From assembly GCA_900543085.1 (NCBI GenBank), contig UQQF01000066.1, forward strand, positions 1-9,800: a stretch of 9,800 nt of DNA. The letters run 5' to 3'. A program made the translations under genes and the position numbers. Positions 1-5,540 of the stretch are shown piece by piece. The stretch is from an uncultured Eubacteriales bacterium. GTDB lineage: Bacteria; Bacillota; Clostridia; Oscillospirales; Oscillospiraceae. The notes below the pieces were generated by a model. It was given only the letters and a program-made list of their open reading frames with translations, was not told the DNA's origin and ran no database searches. How positions within the stretch are numbered: position 1 is the first letter of the stretch; every line of letters starts with the position of its first letter.

Positions 1-25
1 TTGGTCTTGGCCAAAGAAAGCGTCC

Positions 26-55
26 CAGACCCCGAAAGGAAAGCCGCTTTGGGTG
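26..55 (+). repeat. 30-base repeat, occurrence 1
   Basis: Thirty bases starting CAGACCCCGAAAGG and ending GCTTTGGGTG. They recur without a mismatch at 4285-4314 in the same orientation and at 4555-4584 inverted, with a degenerate inverted copy at 295-324. They form the subterminal inverted repeats of the element. Confidence 0.9.
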
Positions 56-67
56 GTTTAATAGGCC

Positions 68-282
68 GGGGAGTGGGTTTATCTTGGCGGTTCGACATAG
101 AGACGTTGGTATCCCTAAGATTTATGCCAGATTAGGGTGCCACTAGCTCACCGCTCTAACTATCATCCGGTAAGCGCTCCGGCGCAAAGCGCCGTCGCGC
201 GAAAATGACAGCACCCCAGTCTCGTAAAGACTAAGGGATGCCGACGTCTCTATGTCGAACCGTTAGGATAAAACTAATCCCC
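68..282 (+). ncRNA. Putative structured RNA: 49-bp rod with conserved head, copy 1
   Basis: Bases 68-116 pair with 234-282 with no bulge. By hand count 41 positions are Watson-Crick, 6 are G-U and 2 (positions 6 and 10 of the rod) are mismatched. The head (117-233) contains a 6-bp hairpin at 180-194 (CGGCGC, loop AAA), a 5-bp hairpin at 218-232 (AGTCT/AGACT) and a possible CCCTAA/TTAGGG hairpin at 113-118/132-137, which competes with the end of the rod. Bases 167-233 are identical to 4427-4493. The six wobbles are G-U on the + strand and would be C-A on the minus strand, which favours + strand transcription for this copy. No promoter was found inside the element, so transcription is not shown. 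I do not recognise a known RNA family. Confidence 0.5.
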
Positions 283-294
283 GCCTAACCCCCG

Positions 295-324
295 CACCAA
301 AAGCGTTTTTCTCTTTGGAGTCTG
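295..324 (-). repeat. 30-base repeat, degenerate inverted occurrence
   Basis: This is the inverted partner of 26-55. It differs from the perfect inverted copy at 4555-4584 at 7 of 30 positions, so the copy 1 element is less symmetrical here than copy 2. Confidence 0.75.
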
Positions 325-363
325 AGGGGTTTCTTTTTGTCGCCACAAAAAGAAATCCCTCAG
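322..363. repeat. 42-base terminal hairpin, exact inverted copy at 4246-4287
   Basis: Bases 322-340 pair with 345-363 along 19 bp (one G-T at the eighth pair) around a CGCC loop. The exact reverse complement of all 42 bases occurs at 4246-4287, so the stretch carrying the methylglyoxal-synthase-like gene, hisS and aspS is bracketed by perfect 42-base inverted repeats. There is no T-run directly after the stem on the + strand, so it is not a classical intrinsic terminator. Confidence 0.9.
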
Positions 364-421
364 AAATAATAACCGCCGAGCGCGGTCGCTCCCTCCGCAC
401 CCCCGTGGGTGGGTACCCACA

Positions 422-447
422 CCACCCACCCGGGTGTGGGTGGTTTT
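422..447 (+). terminator. Terminator-like hairpin upstream of the operon promoter
   Basis: CCACCCAC (422-429) pairs with GTGGGTGG (436-443) around a 6-base loop, followed by TTTT and an A/T-rich stretch. It would stop transcription arriving from the repeat element or an upstream gene before the promoter at 462. A competing 8-bp pairing (407-414 with 424-431) shares bases with its left arm. The simple GTGGG repeats in the area make chance pairing possible. Confidence 0.5.
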
Positions 448-461
448 ATAAAATTTATATG

Positions 462-490
462 TTGCAGAATTTGCGCCGTAGGGATATAAT
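462..490 (+). promoter_or_regulatory. Sigma-A-type promoter of the MGS-like/hisS/aspS operon
   Basis: TTGCAG at 462-467 is followed by a 17-base spacer and a consensus TATAAT at 485-490. Transcription should start near 497, giving a leader of about 60 bases, too short for a T-box riboswitch. The next good AAGGGAG ribosome binding site (544-550) serves the gene starting at 557. Confidence 0.8.
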
Positions 491-556
491 AGACCATCGG
501 GTGTCCTGTTCCGCGGCGGTTCGCGGGGTCAGGAGCATCCGGGAAGGGAGATACAG

Positions 557-958
557 ATGAACATAGCCCTGCTGGCCGACGACGGCAAAAAGGAACTGAT
601 GGTGCAGTACTGCATAGCGTACTGCGGCATCCTGTCCGACCATACGCTTTGCGCGACCAATACTACCGGCAAGCTCGTCACGGAAGCGACCGGCCTGCCT
701 GTGACGCTCTACCTGCACGATAAGCAGGGAGCGCAGCAAATAGGGGCGAGGATAGCATACAATGAGATCGACCTTGTTCTCTACTTCTGCGACCCGGCCA
801 ATCCCGACGGGTTTGAGAGCGTCAACAAGCTTGCACGGCTCTGCGACCAGTACCTGGTGCCGATGGCGACCAACGCCGCCACGGCCGAAGTGCTGATTCA
901 GGGACTGCGCCGCGGCGACTTGGATTGGCGCGACATCGTAAACCCGAAGAAAAAATAA
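557..958 (+). CDS. Methylglyoxal synthase-like protein, probably inactive as MGS
   Basis: The 133-residue product has the MGS fold and about the family's usual length. Recognisable stretches are NIALLADD at the N-terminus, ATNTTGK (33-39), QQIGARIAYNEID (60-72), the DP of the FxDP motif (79-80), MATNAATAE and a C-terminal LDWRDIVNPKK tail. Methylglyoxal synthase converts dihydroxyacetone phosphate to methylglyoxal and phosphate. Compared from memory with the E. coli enzyme, His19 is Asp8, Gly46 is Asn35, the phosphate-binding SGPMGGD loop is rewritten and one residue shorter, catalytic Asp71 is Ala59, His98 is lost and Asp101 is Ser88. Only Asp91 (Asp79 here), Lys23 and the TT pair remain. 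The reading frame is intact, so it is not a simple pseudogene. The start follows AAGGGAG with a 6-base gap. It leads the operon with hisS 63 bases downstream. It may be a binding or regulatory relative; the MGS-like fold also serves as a ligand-sensing domain elsewhere. Confidence 0.85.
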   Translation: MNIALLADDGKKELMVQYCIAYCGILSDHTLCATNTTGKLVTEATGLPVTLYLHDKQGAQQIGARIAYNEIDLVLYFCDPANPDGFESVNKLARLCDQYLVPMATNAATAEVLIQGLRRGDLDWRDIVNPKKK

Positions 959-974
959 TCTACGGCGCATGACG

Positions 975-1000
975 GCGGCGGGTTCCTCCCGCCGCTTTGT
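975..1000 (+). other. GC-rich hairpin between the MGS-like gene and hisS
   Basis: GCGGCGGG (975-982) pairs perfectly with CCCGCCGC (988-995) around a 5-base loop, followed by only TTTGT. The poor T-run suggests at most partial termination, or an mRNA-stabilising or processing hairpin that could set different levels for the first gene and hisS-aspS. Confidence 0.5.
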
Positions 1001-1021
1001 GTGCGCATTGGAGGAAACGCA

Positions 1022-2383
1022 ATGGACAAAGTGACACCGCGCACGCTCTCCGGCTTTATGGAGCTGCTGCCCGCACCGCAGCAGCAGATGGAGGTCATGC
1101 TCGAGACGCTGCGCAAGACCTACTCCCTCTACGGCTTCACGCCGCTGGACACCCCGGCCATAGAGAGCGCCGAGGTGCTTTTGGCCAAGGGCGGCGGCGA
1201 GACGGAGAAGCAGATATACCGCTTCATGCGCGGCGAGAGCGACATCGCCCTGCGCTTTGACCTCACGGTGCCTCTGGCCAAGTACGTCGCCGCGAACTAC
1301 GCCTCCCTGGCCTTCCCGTTCCGGCGCTATCAGATAGGCAAGGTCTGGCGCGGCGAGCGGGCGCAGCGCGGCCGCTTCCGCGAGTTCTATCAGGCGGACA
1401 TAGACGTCATCGGCGACGGCAGGCTGGACATCATGAACGACGCCGAGGTGCCCGCCGTCATCGCCCGCGCGTTTACCGAGCTGGGACTGACGGACTTCAC
1501 GATACGCATAAACAACCGCAAGGTGCTCGGCGGCTACTTCGAGCTGGTGGGCATCACGGACAAGCTCACCGAGGCGCTGCGCACGGTGGACAAGCTTGAG
1601 AAGATAGGCGCCGAAAAGGTGCACGAGCTGCTGATGAGCGAGTGCGGCCTCGACAGCGCGTCGGCGGACAGGGTGCTGGAGTTCGTCACGCTCTCCGGCA
1701 GCGACGAGGAGAAGCTCGCCTTCCTGGACGCGCGCGCCGCCGAGAACGCGCGCCTGGCCGAGGGCGCGGCGGAGCTGCGCACGGTCATCGAAGCCCTGCC
1801 CAGCCTGGGCGTGGCGAAGGAGAACTTCGCCATCGACCTCACCATCGCGCGCGGCCTGGACTACTACACCGGCACGGTGTACGAGACGGTCGTGAACTCG
1901 CACCCGGAGATAGGCTCCGTCTGCTCCGGCGGCAGGTACGACAACCTGGCCGGATACTACACCGACAAGCAGCTGCCCGGCGTGGGCATGAGCATAGGCG
2001 TGACGCGCCTTTTCTACGTGCTCAGCGAGCAGGGGCTGATAAACCCCGCGATAAACACCGCGCCCTGCGACGCCATCGTCCTGCCCATGACGGAGGACAC
2101 GGCCTTCGCCGCGCACGTGGCCACCGTGCTGCGCGGCTACGGCGTGCGCACCCAGCTCTACACCGAGCAGCGCAAGTTCAAGCAGAAGCTGTCCTACGCC
2201 GGCAAGCTGGCCATACCCTACGCCGTCATCGTAGGCGAGGACGAGCTTGCAAGCGGCGAGGTGTCCCTCAAGGACATGAACGCCGGGACGCAGGCGCGCT
2301 ACACGCCCGAGGACGCGGCGCTCGCCGTGCTCGCCGGGCTGAAGGCGCGCGCGGAAGAAAAGCTTATCAAGGTTAACAACTGA
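1022..2383 (+). CDS. hisS: Histidyl-tRNA synthetase
   Basis: Cytoplasmic class II synthetase that charges tRNA-His with histidine using ATP. The 453-residue product shows the N-terminal catalytic core with the RFDLTVPLAKYVA stretch (79-91), class II motif 2 around RGERAQRGRFREFYQ (110-124), the histidine-specific RGLDYY signature (277-282), the SGGRYDNL segment (302-309) and motif 3, GVGMSIGVTR (320-329). An anticodon-binding domain occupies roughly 350-440. The ATG at 1022 is chosen over the GTG at 1001 because GGAGG (1010-1014) lies 7 bases before it and the protein then begins in the usual way for the family. The RGER..FYQADIDVIG form of motif 2 is a variant of the common bacterial HERPQKGRYRQF version. 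It is followed after 18 bases by aspS, a pairing common in Firmicutes, and is probably transcribed from the promoter at 462-490. Confidence 0.97.
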   Translation: MDKVTPRTLSGFMELLPAPQQQMEVMLETLRKTYSLYGFTPLDTPAIESAEVLLAKGGGETEKQIYRFMRGESDIALRFDLTVPLAKYVAANYASLAFPFRRYQIGKVWRGERAQRGRFREFYQADIDVIGDGRLDIMNDAEVPAVIARAFTELGLTDFTIRINNRKVLGGYFELVGITDKLTEALRTVDKLEKIGAEKVHELLMSECGLDSASADRVLEFVTLSGSDEEKLAFLDARAAENARLAEGAAELRTVIEALPSLGVAKENFAIDLTIARGLDYYTGTVYETVVNSHPEIGSVCSGGRYDNLAGYYTDKQLPGVGMSIGVTRLFYVLSEQGLINPAINTAPCDAIVLPMTEDTAFAAHVATVLRGYGVRTQLYTEQRKFKQKLSYAGKLAIPYAVIVGEDELASGEVSLKDMNAGTQARYTPEDAALAVLAGLKARAEEKLIKVNN

Positions 2384-2401
2384 CAAAGGGGAAAGAGCGA
2401 A

Positions 2402-4174
2402 ATGCAGTCAAGAACACACACCTGCGGCGAGCTGCGCGCCGCCGACGCCGGCAAGCGCGTCAAGATATGCGGCTGGATGGAGAACGTGCGCGAAGTCTCC
2501 GCAGCCCTGGCCTTCGTCGTCGTGCGCGACTTCTACGGCACGACCCAGGTCGTGGCCGAGACCGAGGAGATGGTGCACGTCTTCAAGGGCATCACCCGCG
2601 AGAGCACGATAAGCGTCGAGGGCACGGTGCGCGAGCGCGCCAGCAAGAACCCCAACATGCCCACCGGCGACATCGAGGTCGTGCCCGACAAGGTCGAAGT
2701 CCTCGGCAAGTGCCAGTACAACGAGCTGCCCTTCCAGATAAACCGCAGCCGCGAGGCCGACGAGAGCACCCGCCTCAAGTACCGCTACCTCGACCTCAGG
2801 AACCCCGAGGTGAAGAACAACATCATCCTGCGCTCCAACGTCATCGCCGCTCTGCGCCGCAGCATGACCGAGCACGGCTTCATGGAGATAACCACTCCCA
2901 TCCTCACCGTGTCCAGCCCCGAGGGCGCGCGCGACTACCTCGTGCCCGCGCGCAACCACCCCGGCAAGTTCTACGCCCTGCCCCAGGCGCCGCAGCAGTT
3001 CAAGCAGCTGCTGATGGCCAGCGGCTTTGACCGCTACTTCCAGATAGCCCCCTGCTTCCGCGACGAGGACGCGCGCGCCGACCGCTCCCCCGGCGAGTTC
3101 TACCAGCTCGACATGGAGATGGCCTTCGCCAGCCAGGAGGACGTGTTTGAAGTCCTCGAGGACGTGCTGCCGCCGATCTTCGCCGAGTTCGGCAAGTACA
3201 ACCGCGCCTCCGGCGCGCCCTTCGCGCGCATCCCCTACACCGAGGCGCTGGAGAAGTACGGCACCGACAAGCCGGATTTGCGCATCGACCTCACCGCGAC
3301 GGACGTCACGGAGCTGGTCGACGGCTGCGGCTTCGGCCCCTTCGAGGGCGCCGTGGTCAAGGCCGTGCCCGTCAGCGGCTTCAAGGGCACGCGCAAGCAG
3401 ATAGACAAGCTCTGCGCCGACGCCGAGGTCACCAGCGGCAACAAGGCCTACTGGGTGCGCGTCGACGACAAGGGCGAGCTGACCGGCGGCATCGCCAAGT
3501 TCCTCACCGAGCGCAAGGAGCGCTTCGTCTCCGAGCTGAACCTCGCGCCGGACACGCTGGTCGTGTTCGCCGCAGGCAAGAAGGCCGCCGCGCAGAAGAC
3601 CGCCGGCGCGCTCATCAAGCTGCTCGGCGCGCTCTGCCCCGAGCACATGGACGCGGAGAAGTACGAGTTCTGCTGGATAGTCGACTTCCCCATGTACGAG
3701 ATAGGCGAGGAGAGCGGCGAGATGGAGTTCTGCCACAACCCGTTCTCCATGCCCAAGGGCGGCCTCGCCACCCTGCTGGCGGCCGAGCGCGGCGAGATAG
3801 ACCCGCTGACCATCACCGCCGACCAGTACGACCTCGTATGCAACGGCGTGGAGCTCTCTTCCGGCGCCGTGCGTAACCACGACCCCGAGATCATGATAAA
3901 GGCCTTCGAGATGGTCAACCTCGGCGAGGAGGACGTCAAGGCCAAGTTCCCCGCCATGTACAACGCCTTCTGCTACGGCGCGCCCCCGCACGCCGGCATC
4001 GCCCCGGGCGTCGACCGCATGGTCATGCTGCTCGCCGGCGAGGACTCGATACGCGAGATCATCCCCTTCCCGATGAACAAGAACGCCCAGGACCTCATGA
4101 TGGGCGCCCCCGGCGAGGTCACACAGAAGCAGCTCGACGAGCTGCACATTGCGATAGTCAAAACCGAAGAATAA
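2402..4174 (+). CDS. aspS: Aspartyl-tRNA synthetase, bacterial type
   Basis: Class II synthetase of 590 residues, the normal bacterial length, which charges tRNA-Asp in the cytoplasm. Domains in order: an N-terminal OB-fold that reads the anticodon (about 1-110), the start of the catalytic core with PFQINRSREADESTRLKYRYLDLR, motif 2 at FRDEDARADRSPGEFYQLDMEM (F219 onward), the bacterial GAD insertion (about 290-410), and motif 3 at GVDRM (536-540, Arg539). The anticodon-contact segment reads VREVSAALAFVVVRD (29-43) where most bacterial enzymes have RRDHGG- or RRDLGS-like sequence one residue shorter. The positions normally used to separate discriminating from non-discriminating AspRS therefore cannot be read simply. 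The start follows AAAGGGG (2385-2391). It is the last gene of the operon, with a strong terminator 7 bases beyond its stop. Confidence 0.97.
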   Translation: MQSRTHTCGELRAADAGKRVKICGWMENVREVSAALAFVVVRDFYGTTQVVAETEEMVHVFKGITRESTISVEGTVRERASKNPNMPTGDIEVVPDKVEVLGKCQYNELPFQINRSREADESTRLKYRYLDLRNPEVKNNIILRSNVIAALRRSMTEHGFMEITTPILTVSSPEGARDYLVPARNHPGKFYALPQAPQQFKQLLMASGFDRYFQIAPCFRDEDARADRSPGEFYQLDMEMAFASQEDVFEVLEDVLPPIFAEFGKYNRASGAPFARIPYTEALEKYGTDKPDLRIDLTATDVTELVDGCGFGPFEGAVVKAVPVSGFKGTRKQIDKLCADAEVTSGNKAYWVRVDDKGELTGGIAKFLTERKERFVSELNLAPDTLVVFAAGKKAAAQKTAGALIKLLGALCPEHMDAEKYEFCWIVDFPMYEIGEESGEMEFCHNPFSMPKGGLATLLAAERGEIDPLTITADQYDLVCNGVELSSGAVRNHDPEIMIKAFEMVNLGEEDVKAKFPAMYNAFCYGAPPHAGIAPGVDRMVMLLAGEDSIREIIPFPMNKNAQDLMMGAPGEVTQKQLDELHIAIVKTEE

Positions 4175-4181
4175 ACGCTTT

Positions 4182-4215
4182 GGGCGCACCAGACGGTGCG
4201 CCCTGCGTGTTTTTT
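4182..4215 (+). terminator. Intrinsic terminator of the hisS-aspS operon
   Basis: GGGCGCACC (4182-4190) pairs perfectly with GGTGCGCCC (4195-4203) around an AGAC loop. Six T residues follow at 4210-4215 after a short TGCGTG stretch. It sits 7 bases after the aspS stop. Confidence 0.88.
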
Positions 4216-4217
4216 CG

Positions 4218-4235
4218 GGCGGGTTGTAACCCGCC
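4218..4235. other. Short hairpin between terminator and repeat element
   Basis: GGCGGGT (4218-4224) pairs with ACCCGCC (4229-4235) around TTGT/GTA-type loop bases. It has no T-run on either side and may be part of a tandem stop for transcription between convergent genes. Confidence 0.4.
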
Positions 4236-4245
4236 GGGAACTTTC

Positions 4246-4287
4246 CTGAGGGATTTCTTTTTGTGGCGACAAAAAGAAACCCCTCAG
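4246..4287. repeat. 42-base terminal hairpin of copy 2, left end
   Basis: It is the exact reverse complement of 322-363, with the same 19-bp-type stem and a GGCG-side loop. Read on this strand, the eighth pair is A against C instead of G-T, as expected for the complementary strand. Confidence 0.9.
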
Positions 4288-4314
4288 ACCCCGAAAGGAA
4301 AGCCGCTTTGGGTG
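4285..4314 (+). repeat. 30-base repeat, occurrence 2
   Basis: Identical to 26-55 in the same orientation, and a perfect inverted match to 4555-4584. Confidence 0.92.
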
Positions 4315-4326
4315 CGATGGTTTGCC

Positions 4327-4542
4327 GGGGAATAGTTTTATCCTCACGGTTCGACATATATAAGTTTGCATCCCTAAGATTCATGCCAGATTAGGCTGCA
4401 ACAAGTTTACCCCTCTAACAAACAACCCGGTAAGCGCTCCGGCGCAAAGCGCCGTCGCGCGAAAATGACAGCACCCCAGTCTCGTAAAGACTACGGGATA
4501 CCAACGTCTATATGTCGAACCGTGAAGATAAAACTAATCCCC
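4327..4542 (+). ncRNA. Putative structured RNA: 49-bp rod with conserved head, copy 2
   Basis: Arm 4327-4375 pairs bulge-free with 4494-4542 at 42 of 49 positions by hand count, all Watson-Crick. Bases 4427-4493 of the head are identical to 167-233 of copy 1, including both small hairpins (4440-4454 and 4478-4492). Compared with copy 1, rod position 19 changes from G-U (86/264) to C-G (4345/4524) and position 33 from G-C (100/250) to T-A (4359/4510). Two of the seven mismatches here are C-A on the + strand, which would be G-U on the other strand, so this copy does not support a + transcript as copy 1 does. Confidence 0.5.
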
Positions 4543-4554
4543 GGCACACAGACG

Positions 4555-4584
4555 CACCCAAAGCGGCTTTCCTTTCGGGGTCTG
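4555..4584 (-). repeat. 30-base repeat, occurrence 3 (inverted)
   Basis: A perfect reverse complement of 4285-4314 and 26-55; it closes the subterminal inverted repeat of copy 2. Confidence 0.92.
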
Positions 4585-4623
4585 GGGGACTTTCTTTGGC
4601 CAAGACCAAAGAAAGCCCCCCAG
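4582..4623. repeat. 42-base terminal hairpin of copy 2, right end
   Basis: An 18-bp stem with one A/C mismatch at the eighth pair and a CCAAGA-type loop. It has the same length and plan as the hairpin at 4246-4287 but a different inner sequence (CTTTCTTTGG). Its reverse complement matches the hairpin fragment that opens the window (1-25), apart from changes in the outer stem. Confidence 0.85.
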
Positions 4624-4654
4624 GAATACCTAAAATAACGTATATTATTATGGA

Positions 4655-5416
4655 TTATACAAAAACCTCCGGGGACCGTCTGTCTGCGCAGACCTTTCTC
4701 AGCTTCGTCCGCGTGGCGGCCAGCAGGACGGGGCTGAGGCCGCGGGCGTAGTTGGGACAGGTGAAGACGCAGTGCATGCAGGTTATGCACTTGTCGTTCT
4801 CGGTCTTGTACGGCGCGTCGGCGGGGATGGCGCCGACGGGGCACTCTCGGGCGCACTTGCCGCACTTGACGCAGCGCTGGCGGTTGGCGCCGGGGTGCAG
4901 GGGCACGCCGCCGTACTTCTTGTACGGGCGGTTCCCTGGGATGGCCGGCTCGGAGAAGTCGTCCGCGGCGAGCTTGGCCTTGACCTTTGCGCCGAAGTCG
5001 GCCATGGCGGCCTTGTCGGCGGCGTCCGGGCGGCCGGCGGCCAGCTCCGTGACCATTGAGTGGCGGGCGATGAACGCGCCTGCGGCGACGACCCGGAAGC
5101 CGCGCGCCCTGACCGCGTCCGCCAGCTCCAGGAGCGCGTCCTCATACGCGCGGTTGCCGTAGACCGCAAGCACCACGGCGGGCGCGCCGTTGCCGCTCAC
5201 CGCGCCGAGGAAGTCCGCGAACACGCCGGGTATGCGCCCGCCGAAGACCGGCGCGGCGAAGACGGCCGCCTCGCCCTCGCCGAAGCTCAGGCTCGCGGCG
5301 CGGGACGTGAAGTCACGCTCGGTACATTCGCCGAGCGCGGACGCGACGGCCTTTGCGACTACTTTTGTGCTGCCTCCGGGGGAGAAATACACCGCGGAAA
5401 CGCTGTTGATCTCCAT
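4655..5416 (-). CDS. EFR1-type flavodoxin/ferredoxin fusion protein
   Basis: The 253-residue product combines a flavodoxin-like domain (about 1-165) with two [4Fe-4S] clusters at the C-terminus. The N-terminal VYFSPGGSTKVVAKAVASAL (9-28) is an FMN-phosphate loop like those of flavodoxins, and AVYGNRAYEDALLEL (84-98) is the second flavin-side loop typical of this group. The cluster ligands are C182, C185, C188, C192 and C210, C213, C216, C220, each set followed by Pro. This layout fits the EFR1 family of cytoplasmic electron carriers of Clostridia; the partner is unknown. The ATG at 5416 is preferred over a longer frame reaching 5758, because GGAGGG lies at 5423-5428, 6 bases upstream, and the longer form would run into the divergent promoter and neighbouring gene. 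It is convergent with aspS and divergent from the lipoprotein gene. No signal peptide is present. Confidence 0.88.
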   Translation of the reverse strand: MEINSVSAVYFSPGGSTKVVAKAVASALGECTERDFTSRAASLSFGEGEAAVFAAPVFGGRIPGVFADFLGAVSGNGAPAVVLAVYGNRAYEDALLELADAVRARGFRVVAAGAFIARHSMVTELAAGRPDAADKAAMADFGAKVKAKLAADDFSEPAIPGNRPYKKYGGVPLHPGANRQRCVKCGKCARECPVGAIPADAPYKTENDKCITCMHCVFTCPNYARGLSPVLLAATRTKLRKVCADRRSPEVFV

Positions 5417-5445
5417 GTTCAACCCTCCAAAAATCATCTGGCAAC

Positions 5446-5474
5446 ATTTTAACACGCCGATGCGTCTTATACAA
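5446..5474 (-). promoter_or_regulatory. Promoter of the flavodoxin/ferredoxin gene
   Basis: Read on the minus strand, TTGTAT (5474-5469) is followed by 17 bases and TAAAAT (5451-5446). It lies about 20 bases upstream of the ribosome binding site, in the 124-base gap between divergent starts. Confidence 0.65.
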
Positions 5475-5479
5475 GCGCG

Positions 5480-5508
5480 TTGCAAACATTGCTCCGGTGT
5501 GTTAGAAT
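5480..5508 (+). promoter_or_regulatory. Promoter of the lipoprotein/adenylation operon
   Basis: TTGCAA (5480-5485), a 17-base spacer and TAGAAT (5503-5508). Its -35 box is only 5 bases from the -35 box of the divergent minus-strand promoter, so one regulator bound there could affect both. Confidence 0.7.
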
Positions 5509-5540
5509 AATATGTATTTTTGTACCTATGGAGGTGCCAG

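Larger units (their letters stand above)
1..363. repeat. Palindromic non-coding repeat element, copy 1 (left end cut by window)
   Basis: This is a roughly 378-base element, about 15 bases of which lie outside the window (estimated by comparison with the complete copy at 4245-4624). From the outside inwards it has a terminal hairpin on each side, a 30-base inverted repeat (26-55 and a degenerate partner at 295-324), a 49-base rod arm on each side (68-116 and 234-282) and a central head (117-233). No credible protein is encoded; the 81-residue reading frame starting at 315 only translates a hairpin and overlaps the promoter. The left terminal hairpin is of the 'CCAAAGAAAG' type and the right one of the 'TTTCTTTTTGT' type, the mirror image of copy 2. 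It may be a MITE-like non-autonomous element or a dispersed RNA gene; no target-site duplication could be identified. Confidence 0.85.
4245..4624. repeat. Palindromic non-coding repeat element, copy 2 (complete)
   Basis: The complete 380-base copy begins CCTGAGGG and ends CCCCCAGG. It contains a terminal hairpin at each end (4246-4287, 4582-4623), perfect 30-base inverted repeats (4285-4314, 4555-4584), 49-base rod arms (4327-4375, 4494-4542) and a head (4376-4493). It lies between the 3' ends of convergent aspS and the minus-strand flavodoxin-ferredoxin gene, a tolerant insertion site. The outer hairpins are in swapped order relative to copy 1, while the head has the same orientation. No protein is encoded and no clear target-site duplication is seen. 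Confidence 0.88.

Noticed and set aside
89..98. GGTTCGACA resembling a tRNA or tmRNA T-arm
   Set aside because: It forms part of the long rod and pairs with 252-261. No acceptor, D or anticodon arms fit around it in either copy.
113..160. T-box riboswitch suggested by AGGGTGCCAC and a downstream synthetase operon
   Set aside because: The T-box sequence is not kept in copy 2 (AGGCTGCAAC), no antiterminator or specifier loop is seen, and the element lies upstream of the operon promoter, so it is not in its leader.
1..363. CRISPR array, group II intron or retron explanation for the repeat elements
   Set aside because: There are only two long copies with no regular spacers, no reverse-transcriptase or Cas gene is nearby, and no domain V-like intron hairpin was found.
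315..560. 81-residue + strand reading frame starting at 315
   Set aside because: It translates the terminal hairpin of the repeat and the promoter region, has no ribosome binding site, and ends on the true start of the next gene. Similar short frames also arise in the hairpins of copy 2.
1001..1021. Upstream GTG start for hisS adding seven residues
   Set aside because: The ATG at 1022 has an ideal GGAGG spacing, and the extra residues would overlap the ribosome binding site.
455..4384. Long minus-strand frames opposite the MGS-like gene, hisS and aspS (643 and 658 codons)
   Set aside because: These are antisense shadows of GC-rich genes: compositionally odd, no recognisable domains, and opposed by well-supported genes with ribosome binding sites. 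The same applies to the 814-codon frame at 7215-9659.
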